From Vulcanimicrobiota bacterium (GTDB taxonomy: Bacteria > Vulcanimicrobiota > Vulcanimicrobiia > Vulcanimicrobiales > Vulcanimicrobiaceae), in assembly GCA_003168375.1 (NCBI GenBank), contig PMSI01000003.1, positions 930,001 through 994,000 of the forward strand: DNA of 64,000 nucleotides, read 5' to 3'. The position numbers and the translations under genes were made by a program. The notes below the pieces were generated by a model. That model saw only the letters and a list, made by a program, of their open reading frames with translations. It ran no database searches and was not told the DNA's origin. Each line of letters starts with the position of its first letter. Position 1 is the first letter of the stretch. Of this stretch, positions 1 through 8,290 are shown one piece after another.

Positions 1-198
1 GTACGTCATCACGACGCCGCCGGAGTCGACCGGGCGGTTCACCAGCCGGGAGATGTACCACGCGACGACGACCTCGACGATGATGCTGGCCCAGCTCAGC
101 GCGAAGTTGCCCGGATAGGAGAGCGCGACGCGGCGGTCGCGCGCGAAGATCGCGCCGACTTTCGCCCAGCGCCCGCGGCGCTCAATCGTCGCGGTCAT
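1..198 (-). CDS. ABC-2 type transporter permease, N-terminal fragment (window edge)
   Basis: The reverse strand reads from an ATG at 198 to the window edge, giving 66 codons with no stop. The segment has a basic N-terminus (TIERRGRWAKVGAIFARDRR) and then a hydrophobic stretch (LSWASIIVEVVVAWYISRLV), as expected for the cytoplasmic lead and first membrane helix of an ABC-2 permease. The start lies inside the last 17 bases of the ATPase gene 182-1192, so the two are translationally coupled and very likely form one exporter in the inner membrane. The rest of the gene is outside the window, so the transported substrate cannot be read directly. Confidence 0.75.
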   Translation of the reverse strand, partial: MTATIERRGRWAKVGAIFARDRRVALSYPGNFALSWASIIVEVVVAWYISRLVNRPVDSGGVVMTY

Positions 199-1192
199 TC
201 GTCATCTTCTTGAAAACGTCGACGGGTTCGGGCTCGAGCAGCCGGAAGTCGCGCAGCACGCTTCCATTCGCCGAGACCGCCCGCATCAGCGCGCCGAGCG
301 TCCCGTCGAGCTGGTCCATCTCGATCTGGACGTCGACGCCGCGCGGCGTGTGCTCGACGCGCAGATCGCGAAAGCCGGGAACGTTGCGGGTCCGCGCGAG
401 CAGCGCTTCGTCGACCTGATCGAGGCTGACGCGGTAACGCGCGATGGCGTGCATGTCGACGTCGAGTTCGCGCGGCGGACCGATCGCGACGATGCGGCCG
501 CGGTTCACGACCGCGACGCGATCGCACAGCTGCCACGCCTCTTCCAGCAGGTTGGTGGCGAGCACGACCGTCTTGCCGGCTTCGCCGACCAGCCGCTCGC
601 GGATCAGCGCGCGCAGATCTTCGGCGTGCACCGGGTCGACGGCACGCGTCGGTTCGTCGAAGAACAGGATCTGCGGATCCGCCATCAGTGCCCGCGCCAC
701 GGTCAGCCGGACGCGCATCCCCGACGAGTATCCGCCGAAGCGGCTGTCGAGGTGCTCGGTCAGGTCGACCAGCGCGACGCACTCTTCGATGCGACGGCGC
801 AGGCCGGCGCCGTGCAGGCCCACCAGGGCGCCGAAGAACTCCAGGTTCTGCCGCGCCGTCAGGCGGAAGTAGAAGCTACGCTCGTCGCTCGTGCACAGGC
901 CGATCCGGCGCTTCGCCTCGTACGGGTCGCTGATCACGTCGATGCCGTCGATCGTCAAGCGGCCCGCGTCCGGCACGATCAGCGTCGACAGCAGCTTCAG
1001 CAGCGTCGACTTGCCCGCGCCGTTGGGGCCCAGCAGACCGAAGAGTTCGCCGCGGCCGACGCTCAGCGAGACGTCGAAGAGTACCTGGCGCCGCGGCATG
1101 CCGTGGACGAACGAGCGCAGCATCGCTGCCGGACCGTGCGACGCGGGAAAAGACTTGTCGACGTGCTCCACCGTGAGCATCTGGTCCATCAT
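182..1192 (-). CDS. ABC transporter ATP-binding protein
   Basis: This 336-residue ATPase has a Walker A (LLGPNGAGKST), an ABC signature (YSSGMRVRLTVARALM), a Walker B (ILFFDEPT) and a switch region (VVLATNLLEEA). It looks like the DrrA/CcmA-type ATPases that pair with ABC-2 permeases, with about 80 extra C-terminal residues after the nucleotide-binding fold. It would power export from the cytoplasmic face. The permease start overlaps its 3' end by 17 bases. The divergent glycosyltransferase neighbour at 1267 suggests a glycan or glycolipid substrate, but drug or other lipid export cannot be excluded. Confidence 0.9.
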   Translation of the reverse strand: MMDQMLTVEHVDKSFPASHGPAAMLRSFVHGMPRRQVLFDVSLSVGRGELFGLLGPNGAGKSTLLKLLSTLIVPDAGRLTIDGIDVISDPYEAKRRIGLCTSDERSFYFRLTARQNLEFFGALVGLHGAGLRRRIEECVALVDLTEHLDSRFGGYSSGMRVRLTVARALMADPQILFFDEPTRAVDPVHAEDLRALIRERLVGEAGKTVVLATNLLEEAWQLCDRVAVVNRGRIVAIGPPRELDVDMHAIARYRVSLDQVDEALLARTRNVPGFRDLRVEHTPRGVDVQIEMDQLDGTLGALMRAVSANGSVLRDFRLLEPEPVDVFKKMTNDRDD

Positions 1193-1266
1193 GGCTCCCC
1201 GGGTTTTGCCCCGAAGGACGCGGGGAGTAACGGGTTGCCCGGTCGCTGCGCCGAACCGCGCCGCTC

Positions 1267-2388
1267 ATGCGCGTGATGCACGTCGCCGCCGATCTCGGCA
1301 CGTACGGGGCGGAGCGCTTCGTCGCGCAACTGCTCGAGCGTCTGTCCGAGCCCGGCCTCGAGCTCGCGGCGCTTACTTTGGCGGCGGCGCGCCCCGGCGA
1401 CGCCCCGGACCGCGTCACGCGCTTCTCCGCGGGCCGGCGCGGGCGGTTCGACGCGACGTTCGCGGCGCGAATGACCGCTGCGATGCGCACCTGGCGTCCC
1501 GACCTGGTCCACACGCACACGCACGCGGGCAAGTACTGGGGCCGCATCGCGGCGATCGCGGCCGGCGTCCCGGCGATCGTCCACACCGAGCACAACAGCG
1601 AGTTCGGCGCGCCGGCGCCGTTCTGGTGGCTGAACCGCCTGCTGCTGCGGCGGACCGACGCACTCGTCGCGGTCTCGGAGGCGCAGCGCGATCGCCTCGT
1701 CGCCGACGAGGGAGCCGACCGCGCGCGGATCACGGTCATCCCGAACGGGATCATCGTCGCGGAACCGGATCCCGCGGCTCGAGGCTGGGCCCGCGCCGCG
1801 CTCGGGGCCGCCGAGGACGAGCGGATTCTCCTCCACGTCGGACGGCTGAGCGCCGTGAAGAACCAGGCTCTGGCGATCGAGGCGCTGGCGCTGCTCCCCG
1901 GCCGCGTGCGGCTCGTGCTGGCGGGTGCCGGCCGCGACCGCGACGCGCTCGAGCGGCGCGCCGCCGATCTGGGCGTCGCCCTGCGGACGACGTTCCTCGG
2001 CTACCGTGACGACGCGGCGGCGCTGGTCGCGGGCGCGGACGTCGCGCTCGTCACCTCGCGCAACGAGGCGATGCCGCTGGCCGTCATCGAGGCGCTGCTC
2101 GCCGGCACGCCCGTCGTCTCGACGCCCTGGCGCGGCGCGGCCGAGATGCTCGGTGGCGGCGCGTACGGCGTGGTCGCGCCGGATTTCACCCCGGCCGGTT
2201 TCGCGGCTTCCGTGCGCGCGGTGCTGGACGATCCCGCGGGCTCCGCCGAGCGCGCCGTCGGCGCGGCGTCGTTCGCTCGCGCCGAGTACGACATCGATAC
2301 CGCGGCGCGGCGGCACCTCGCGCTTTACCGCGAGGTGATCTCCCGCAGCCGCTCCGCCAGCCGCGCCATCTCCGCGCCCCGGTCGTAG
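1267..2388 (+). CDS. GT4-family glycosyltransferase
   Basis: A 373-residue GT-B fold retaining glycosyltransferase. It begins with MRVMHVAADLGTYGAERFV, the typical N-terminal nucleotide-binding-like start of GT4 enzymes with a Gly-rich acceptor-side loop. The donor-binding half has LLHVGRLSAVKNQALAIEAL and the E-x7-E-type region (SRNEAMPLAVIEALLAGTPV). It would transfer a sugar from a nucleotide donor to a growing glycan at the cytoplasmic face. The gene runs convergently into the next GT4 gene (2325-3530), overlapping by 64 bases. Donor and acceptor cannot be told from sequence. Confidence 0.9.
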   Translation: MRVMHVAADLGTYGAERFVAQLLERLSEPGLELAALTLAAARPGDAPDRVTRFSAGRRGRFDATFAARMTAAMRTWRPDLVHTHTHAGKYWGRIAAIAAGVPAIVHTEHNSEFGAPAPFWWLNRLLLRRTDALVAVSEAQRDRLVADEGADRARITVIPNGIIVAEPDPAARGWARAALGAAEDERILLHVGRLSAVKNQALAIEALALLPGRVRLVLAGAGRDRDALERRAADLGVALRTTFLGYRDDAAALVAGADVALVTSRNEAMPLAVIEALLAGTPVVSTPWRGAAEMLGGGAYGVVAPDFTPAGFAASVRAVLDDPAGSAERAVGAASFARAEYDIDTAARRHLALYREVISRSRSASRAISAPRS

Positions 2389-3530
2389 TTCGCGCGGACG
2401 AAGGCCGGGCCGCTCGCGCGATAGCCTGCCGCTAGCGCCGGGTCGTCGAGCACGCGCCGGATCCCGGCCGCGAGCGCCGCGCCGTCGCCCGGCTCGACCG
2501 TCAGCCCCGCGCCGGAGCGCTCGACCAGGCGTTTCGCCTCGCCGGCGGCGCTGAGCACGATCGGCGTCCCGACCAGCATCGCGTCGAAGAGCTTCGTCGG
2601 CAGGCTGTCGGCGATCGTCGCGACCAGCGGGACGACGGTCAGCGCCGCGTCGGTCATCGCACGCAATGCGTCCGGGCGCGGCAGCGGTCCCGTGAAGACG
2701 ACGTTCGTCAGCGCTTCGTCGCGGGCGCGGGCGCGCAGACGGTTCGCGTCGGCGCCGTCCCCGATCATCATGAAGCGGATCGAAGCCTCGGCCCGCAGCG
2801 CCGCCGCCGCGTCGAGCACGACGTCGAGCCCCGTCGCCAAGCCCATGTTGCCGACGTACACGATGTCGCGGACCCCCGGCAGGGCGTCGTAGGGCGGCCG
2901 GTCCGAGGCTTCGATCGCGTCGAACCCGTTCGGCGTCAAGGCGATCTTCGCGGCGGGAACGCCGCGCGCGGCGATCTCGGCGGCCGCGGTCTCGGTCACC
3001 GGCGTGATCAGGGTCGCCCGCGCATAGAGCGCATCGGCGACCCGGCCGACGACGCGCGCCAGCGTGGAATCCGCCGCCCACGCGCCCATCTTCACGGCGA
3101 CGTCGGGAAAGACGTCGCGGATGTCGACGATCAGCGGCGCGCGGTGGGCGAAAGCGCCGAGCAACGCCGGGGCGGCGAGGGTGATCGGCGGCGACGAGAC
3201 GATCACCAGATCGTAGCGCTCGCGCTCGGTCGCCATTCGAAGCGCGATCCCCGCCGCGACGGAGAGCCAGTTCAGGATCCTGCCGCCCGGCAGCGCTCGC
3301 CCGGCATACGTCCACACGCGCTCGACGGTGACGTCCCCAGAGACCTCGACGAGATGGCCCCGCCCGCGGTACGCGGTCTGAATCTCTCCTTGCGGAAACG
3401 ACGGCATCCCGGTGTAGACCCGAACCTCGTGCCCCGCGGCGGCCAAAGCCTGCGCCATCGCGGCGACCCGGTTGGCCGCGGCGCACGGCTCGGGCGCAAA
3501 GAATTGAGAGACGAGCGCGATCCTGCTCAC
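2325..3530 (-). CDS. GT4-family glycosyltransferase
   Basis: About 401 residues from a GTG at 3530 (VSRIALVSQFFAPEPCAAAN). An in-frame ATG at 3560 would add ten residues (MRPLHGYSVA) that do not fit the family, so the GTG is preferred. The N-terminal half resembles WbuB-like enzymes (QFFAPEPCAAANRVAAMA). The C-terminal donor domain carries IVYVGNMGLATGLDVVLDAA and a LPTKLFDAMLVGTPIVLSA segment where the E-x7-E motif is usually found. It is likely an EPS or O-antigen glycosyltransferase acting on lipid-linked intermediates. The 3' end overlaps the convergent gene 1267-2388. Confidence 0.88.
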   Translation of the reverse strand: MSRIALVSQFFAPEPCAAANRVAAMAQALAAAGHEVRVYTGMPSFPQGEIQTAYRGRGHLVEVSGDVTVERVWTYAGRALPGGRILNWLSVAAGIALRMATERERYDLVIVSSPPITLAAPALLGAFAHRAPLIVDIRDVFPDVAVKMGAWAADSTLARVVGRVADALYARATLITPVTETAAAEIAARGVPAAKIALTPNGFDAIEASDRPPYDALPGVRDIVYVGNMGLATGLDVVLDAAAALRAEASIRFMMIGDGADANRLRARARDEALTNVVFTGPLPRPDALRAMTDAALTVVPLVATIADSLPTKLFDAMLVGTPIVLSAAGEAKRLVERSGAGLTVEPGDGAALAAGIRRVLDDPALAAGYRASGPAFVRANYDRGAEMARLAERLREITSR

Positions 3531-3619
3531 CGCAACGCTGTACCCATGGAGGGGACGCACGGTTGCTTTTCGGCCGCCAACAGGTTAGACGGTTCCTTGC
3601 TCGGGGAAACGCGGTTGTT

Positions 3620-4374
3620 GTGCGGTTGGAACGGATTTCGATCGAGCGCCTGGCCGACTTCGATGAGCTCGTTCCGGAATGGGACGCGCGCTGGCGGCGA
3701 AACTCGCCGGCGGCGGGATGAGCTCCCGCGAGTTCGCGCCCTCACCGTGCTGCGCGATCGACCTGCCTACCGACTGGACCGCGTTCCTCGCGACGCTGAG
3801 CAAACCGACGCGACGGGCAACGCTCCGGCCGTTCAAAGTGCTCGACGAGCAGCTTCCGGGCTGGCGGGCAAGCAGCGCCACCGCGGCCGACGTGACGTCG
3901 CACGTCGACGCGGCGCTCGACGTGAACGGCCTGCGCTGGGGCATGACCGCTGCGCGCCGTGCGAAATACCGGCGGCTGTTTCTGGCCGCGTTCGCGCGCG
4001 GTTGCGCGCGCATCGACGTGATCTGGGACGGTACGCGACCGATCGCCGCGGGCGTCTCGTTCCTCGATCTCGAGCGCGGCACGTGCGGCCTGTACCTGGT
4101 GGGCTACGATCCCGAGTACGCGCGCTTCAGTCCCGGGAAGGCGGTGCTCGCGACACTCGTTCGGGAGGCGATAGCGCTCGGCTGCCGCACCTTCGACTTC
4201 ATGGGCGGCGGTGAGTCGTACAAACAGTCGTACGCGACGCGGGAAAGCGCGAACGCGCACTACGCCCTGCGCCGGCGCGGCGCGCGCGCCGCGCTCCTGG
4301 CGGCGGTGCAACCCGGGTATGCGGCGATGCGCTACGCGCTCGTTCGCTTGACGACGCCGCGCCGCGCGGCATGA
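3620..4374 (+). pseudogene. BioF2/FemAB-like N-acyltransferase, internally deleted and out of frame
   Basis: From a GTG at 3620 the frame reads VRLERISIERLADFDELVPEWD and stops at a TGA at 3719-3721. This matches the start of the intact paralog downstream (LELIRIDDLAGFDALRGAWDD). In a different frame, an open stretch from ATG 3679 to 4374 (231 residues) matches the last 230 or so residues of that paralog, including CAIDLPTDW, LSKPTRR, FSPGKAVL and TFDFMGGGESYKQSYATRE. About 115 codons are therefore missing at roughly 3680, with a frame change. The C-terminal part might still be translated from ATG 3679, but the N-terminal half of the fold would be lacking. The last four bases overlap the paralog's start. 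Confidence 0.75.
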
Positions 4375-5480
4375 ACCTCGCCGCCGCTCCGCGCAGCCTG
4401 GAACTGATCCGGATCGACGACCTCGCGGGTTTCGACGCCTTGCGTGGCGCGTGGGACGATCTGCGCCGCGCGGATCCGTACGCCTCGGTGTTCCTCTCGT
4501 CGGCGTGGCTGCGCGCGTTTCTCGCGGTGAGCCCGCTGCCGTGGAGCATTCTGGCACTGCGCGACGGCGGCCGCCTCGTCGCCGCGCTGCCGATCTCGCT
4601 ACGCGGTTCGCCGCATCCCAAACTGCCGATCGCGCGGCAGCTCACCTTCGCCAGCGCGCCCTTCGCCGACTATCAAGGGATGCTCTGCCGCCCCGCTGAC
4701 GAGCCGGAAGCGATCGAGCGATTCGCCGACGCGCTGAGCGCGACGCCGTGGGACATCGCGAGCTTCACCGACGTCCTCGATCCGCGCTTCGCGGCGATCG
4801 TCGAGCGGCTCCGCGACGGCGGTGCGACGCTCGAGGAGTCCGAAACCACGCCATGCAGCGCGATCGACCTTCCTTCGGACTGGACCGAACTCTTGGCACG
4901 GCTCAGCAAGCCGACGCGGCGCAGCACGCTGCGCCCGATGAAGATGATCGCCGAGAGCCTGCCGAACTGGCGCGCGACCGCCGCGACGGCCGCCGACGTC
5001 GACGCGCACATCGAAGCGCTCCTCGACCTCAACGCGCTGCGCTGGGGCACCACGGCCGACCGCAACGACAAGTATCGCCGGCTCTTTCGCGCGACGTTCG
5101 CCGCCGGCTGCCTGCGGATCAACGTGCTGTGGGACGGCAACCACGCGTTCGCCGGAAGCGCGGCCTTCGTCGATCCGGAACGCGGCGTGTACGCCGACTA
5201 CTTGCTCGGACACGATCCCACGTACGGACGGTTCAGCCCCGGGAAGGCGATCCTCGGGACGTGCATTCAAGAAGCGATCGACGGCGGGTTTCGCACGTTC
5301 GACTTCATGCGCGGCGGTGAGGCGTACAAAGGTTCGTACGCGACCCGCGAGACGCACAACCGGCACTTCGCCCTGGCGCGCGGCAGCGCGCGAGCGCGCC
5401 TGCTGCGGCTCCTGCAGCCGCTCTACGACGCGGTGCGCGCAGCAGCCGTGCGCATCCGCACGCGGCGCCCCGCCCCCTGA
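4371..5480 (+). CDS. BioF2-like / FemAB-type GNAT acyltransferase
   Basis: A 369-residue protein with two tandem GNAT-like halves, as in CelD/BioF2-like proteins of polysaccharide clusters. The N-terminal half carries the PYASVFLSSAWLRAFLAV motif, which is typical of the family (position of an arriving acceptor). The C-terminal half has LNALRWGTT, FSPGKAILGTCIQEAIDGG and FDFMRGGEAYKGSYATRE, the family's acyl-CoA-side signature. Such proteins are thought to N- or O-acylate sugars of a surface glycan in the cytoplasm. The start ATG overlaps the stop of the truncated copy (ATGA). The acyl donor and target sugar are unknown. Confidence 0.8.
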   Translation: MNLAAAPRSLELIRIDDLAGFDALRGAWDDLRRADPYASVFLSSAWLRAFLAVSPLPWSILALRDGGRLVAALPISLRGSPHPKLPIARQLTFASAPFADYQGMLCRPADEPEAIERFADALSATPWDIASFTDVLDPRFAAIVERLRDGGATLEESETTPCSAIDLPSDWTELLARLSKPTRRSTLRPMKMIAESLPNWRATAATAADVDAHIEALLDLNALRWGTTADRNDKYRRLFRATFAAGCLRINVLWDGNHAFAGSAAFVDPERGVYADYLLGHDPTYGRFSPGKAILGTCIQEAIDGGFRTFDFMRGGEAYKGSYATRETHNRHFALARGSARARLLRLLQPLYDAVRAAAVRIRTRRPAP

Positions 5481-5488
5481 GCGGGCCG

Positions 5489-6544
5489 GTGCGCATTCTG
5501 CAGCTCGCGAGCTTCTACGGAACGACGGCGGGCGGGTTCGTACCGCTGATCGACGCGTTGGCGCGCGCGCTCGTCGCGCGCGGCGATGAGGTCGCGCTCG
5601 TCGCGCCGCGCGTCGCGGATGCCACCTGGCACCCCGCGGCGCGGGCGGCCGGGATCGAGCTGCACCTGGTCGACGATGCGGCGGACGCCGTGCGGTTCGC
5701 GCGCGCCTGGCGCCCCGACATCGCGCACGTGCACTTCGCCGATTGGGCGACGCACGCGACGACGGCGCTCTGGACGTCGCGCGCGCGGATTCTGTGGCAC
5801 ATCCACTCCAGCGTCACGGCGCACGAGAACGGCCGCGCCGAACGCACGGCGCGCACCTTCGCCAAGTACCGCCTGATCGGGTCGCGCGTCGAGCGGTTCG
5901 TCGCCGTCTCCGCGGCGATTCGCGACGAAGTCGTGCGGAACGGTGCCCCGCGCCGGCGCGTCGCGCTCGTCACCAACGCCGTCGACGCGACGCGCTTTCG
6001 GCCGCCGTCGCGCGCGGAGCGCGACGCGGCACGCGCAACGCTGGGTCTGGGCGATCGCCCCGCGATCCTCTTCTTCGGCCGCGACCCGCGCATCAAAGGC
6101 GCCGACGTCCTCACCGATGCGCTGAGCGATCTCGAGCATCCGGTCGTGATCGCGGTCGCGACGCCGGCGGACGCGCGCGAACTGCTCGCGCGCCGCGCGG
6201 ACGTGATCGCGATCGAGCGCACCGACGACGTCGTGCCGCTGCTCTGGGCGGCCGATGCGCTCGCGATGCCGAGCCGCGCCGAAGGTTTCGGGCTCGTCCT
6301 GCGCGAGGCCGTGCTGAGCGGGTTGCCGGCGGCGGCGAGCGACCTGCCCGCGCTCCGGGAAACGGCGGCCGGCAGCGCGTCGGTGCACTTCGCCACGCCC
6401 GAGGACGCGCAAGCGTTCGGCTCCGCGCTGGGCGCCGCGCTCGCGACGCCCCACGGCGGCGATGAGGGCGCACCGCGAACGGACGACAGTCTCGCGCGCT
6501 GGGCGAGCGAGGTACTGGCGCTCTACCGCGCCGGGCGTTCCTGA
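5489..6544 (+). CDS. GT4-family glycosyltransferase
   Basis: A 351-residue GT4-type enzyme starting at GTG 5489, eight bases after the preceding stop, so in one operon with the acyltransferase. The N-terminus (VRILQLASFYGTTAGGFVPL) and the donor half (ILFFGRDPRIKGADVLTDAL; MPSRAEGFGLVLREAVLSGL) are classic. The E-x7-E pair is visible in SRAEGFGLVLREAV. It transfers a hexose-type unit during glycan assembly at the cytoplasmic membrane face. The 3' end overlaps the convergent methyltransferase gene by 22 bases. Confidence 0.9.
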   Translation: MRILQLASFYGTTAGGFVPLIDALARALVARGDEVALVAPRVADATWHPAARAAGIELHLVDDAADAVRFARAWRPDIAHVHFADWATHATTALWTSRARILWHIHSSVTAHENGRAERTARTFAKYRLIGSRVERFVAVSAAIRDEVVRNGAPRRRVALVTNAVDATRFRPPSRAERDAARATLGLGDRPAILFFGRDPRIKGADVLTDALSDLEHPVVIAVATPADARELLARRADVIAIERTDDVVPLLWAADALAMPSRAEGFGLVLREAVLSGLPAAASDLPALRETAAGSASVHFATPEDAQAFGSALGAALATPHGGDEGAPRTDDSLARWASEVLALYRAGRS

Positions 6545-7284
6545 CGCTTCGGGGTCAGCCAGAAATGCGCGTTCACGACGCTCCCGGCCGACACGGCGGC
6601 CAGCCGCAGTCGCGAGCGCAGTGAGCGCGCCGGAGCCGGTTCGCGCGTGACCGCCGTCGCGAGGCCGAGGCGGTCGAACTCGCGCTGCCACGTCTTGGCG
6701 CTCATGAAGCAGACGCCGGTTCCGGCGGTGTTCGCGCCCAAGCGCGCGACCACCGGGGCGAGCGCCTTGCTCGAGGTCAGCCGGAACACGACGTGGCTGG
6801 GAAGGTTGTCGACGAGCGCGCCGTTGTAGGTGATCTCGGAGACGGCGATCCGGCCGGCGGACGTGAGCATCAAGGCCGCTTGGCGCAGGCTCTCGCGCTG
6901 CAGCCGCCGCGTGTCGGCGTAGCTCGTTCCGATGAAATGGTGCAGCGCGAAGTTGAAGAACGCGACGTCGAACCGCTCGGCCGGGAAGATGGCCTGTAGG
7001 TCCGTCGCCGAACCGAGCACCAGCCGCTTGCGCGGATTCTCGGCGTTCGCGTAGAGCAGCAGATCCGCATTGTCGAGCACGACGCCGGTGCACTCCGGGA
7101 ACTCCGTGAGGACGCGGTCGGCGAAGAATCCCTTCCCGCCGCCGATGTCGAGGAAGCTGAACCGGCCGTCCGGGAAGTCGCCCCGAATCCGCGCGGCGAT
7201 CGCGGCGAACGCGGCGTCGCTGACGTAGTCGTGATCGAACGTCGCGAGCGCACTATCGGCCAGCTTCTTGACACTCATCCCCAA
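6523..7284 (-). CDS. class I SAM-dependent methyltransferase
   Basis: A 253-residue protein with motif I in FSFLDIGGGKGFFADRVL, an acidic post-I residue (VVLDNAD) and a motif IV-like segment FDVAFFNFALHHF. This is a Rossmann-fold methyltransferase with a C-terminal cap. Its place among glycosyltransferases suggests methylation of a sugar or lipid-linked intermediate. A second possible start, two codons in (ATG at 7278), is equally plausible. The 48 bases to the divergent gene at 7333 leave little room for two separate promoters. Confidence 0.85.
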   Translation of the reverse strand: MGMSVKKLADSALATFDHDYVSDAAFAAIAARIRGDFPDGRFSFLDIGGGKGFFADRVLTEFPECTGVVLDNADLLLYANAENPRKRLVLGSATDLQAIFPAERFDVAFFNFALHHFIGTSYADTRRLQRESLRQAALMLTSAGRIAVSEITYNGALVDNLPSHVVFRLTSSKALAPVVARLGANTAGTGVCFMSAKTWQREFDRLGLATAVTREPAPARSLRSRLRLAAVSAGSVVNAHFWLTPKRQERPAR

Positions 7285-7332
7285 CTGCGTTCGCGCCGAT
7301 GACCGGCGCCACCCCGCGGCGAATACCCGACC

Positions 7333-8286
7333 ATGCCGCTAACGACGCTCGATGCACTGCTCCCGCTGCTGCGGTGCCCCGTGTGCGCGTCGCCGCTCGC
7401 TGAGAAGGGCCTGCGCTGCACGAATCCGCAGTGCAAACAGGCGAGCACGCCGTTTCACGTCGCCGGAGGCCAGCCCGTCCTGGTTGACGCGAGCGATTCG
7501 ATCCTGGATCCCGCCGCGGTCGTCCCCGCAGCGCCGCGCCAAGTGCGTGGACTGCGCGCGCTCGCGAGCGCCTTCGGGCCCAAGAACCGCGTCGCGCCGC
7601 GGATCGCGCAGCTGATCGCGGACGAGATGCGCCACGTCACCGGACGCCGTCCGATCGTGCTCGTCATCGGCGGCGGCACGGTGGGAAGCGGGCTCGAGAG
7701 CCTGTACGACGCGCCCGGCCACGACGTCGCAGCGTTCGACATCTTCCCCTCACCGAACACGCAGTTCGTTGCCGACGGACATCGCATTCCGCTCGCCGAC
7801 GCCTCGGTCGACGCCGTCGTCGTGCAGGCCGTGCTCGAGCACGTGCTCGACCCGTGGCGCGTCGCCGCCGAGATCCATCGCGTGCTGCGGCCGGGCGGCG
7901 TCGTCTACGCCGACACGCCGTTCCTGCAGCACGTGCACGAAGGCCCCCATGACTTCACGCGTTTCACCGAGAGCGGTCACCGCTGGCTGTTCCGGCACTT
8001 CACGCTGATCGAATCCGGCGTCGTCGCCGGCCCCGGCGAACAACTGGTGTGGTCGCTGAGCCAGGCGACGCGCACGATCGTTCCCGTGCGAGGCGCCGCA
8101 GCCGCCGTGCGGCTGGCGGTCCGGCCGTTCGCCGCGCTGATCGATCGGTTCGGTTCCCGCGCGCACGCCGTCGACGGCGCGTCGAGCGTCTACTTCTACG
8201 GCCGCCGGGCCGACGCACCGATCGCGCCGCGCGAGATGCTGGTTCACTACAGCGGCGCACAGCACCCGATCAGCCGGACGGTGTAG
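7333..8286 (+). CDS. methyltransferase with N-terminal zinc ribbon
   Basis: A 317-residue protein. Residues about 12-35 form a zinc ribbon (LRCPVCASPL...LRCTNPQC) of the Trm112p-like type found at the start of many SAM methyltransferases. A methyltransferase type 11 domain follows: VLVIGGGTVGSGLESLY as motif I, FDIFPSPNTQFVADGHRIP and DAVVVQAVLEHVLDPWRVAAE as the post-I and IV regions. The small substrate is unknown, with sugar or lipid modification likely from context. The next gene starts four bases after its stop, so they are co-transcribed. Confidence 0.85.
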   Translation: MPLTTLDALLPLLRCPVCASPLAEKGLRCTNPQCKQASTPFHVAGGQPVLVDASDSILDPAAVVPAAPRQVRGLRALASAFGPKNRVAPRIAQLIADEMRHVTGRRPIVLVIGGGTVGSGLESLYDAPGHDVAAFDIFPSPNTQFVADGHRIPLADASVDAVVVQAVLEHVLDPWRVAAEIHRVLRPGGVVYADTPFLQHVHEGPHDFTRFTESGHRWLFRHFTLIESGVVAGPGEQLVWSLSQATRTIVPVRGAAAAVRLAVRPFAALIDRFGSRAHAVDGASSVYFYGRRADAPIAPREMLVHYSGAQHPISRTV

Positions 8287-8290
8287 ACCT

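Noticed and set aside
1195-1230. Inverted repeat CTCCCCG...CGGGGAG between the ABC ATPase and first GT4
   Set aside because: Seven pairs with a long GC-rich loop and no T tract; too weak to call a terminator or operator.
1189-3486. 765-codon minus-strand open frame
   Set aside because: It is the antisense and out-of-frame shadow of two GT4 genes that show clear motifs.
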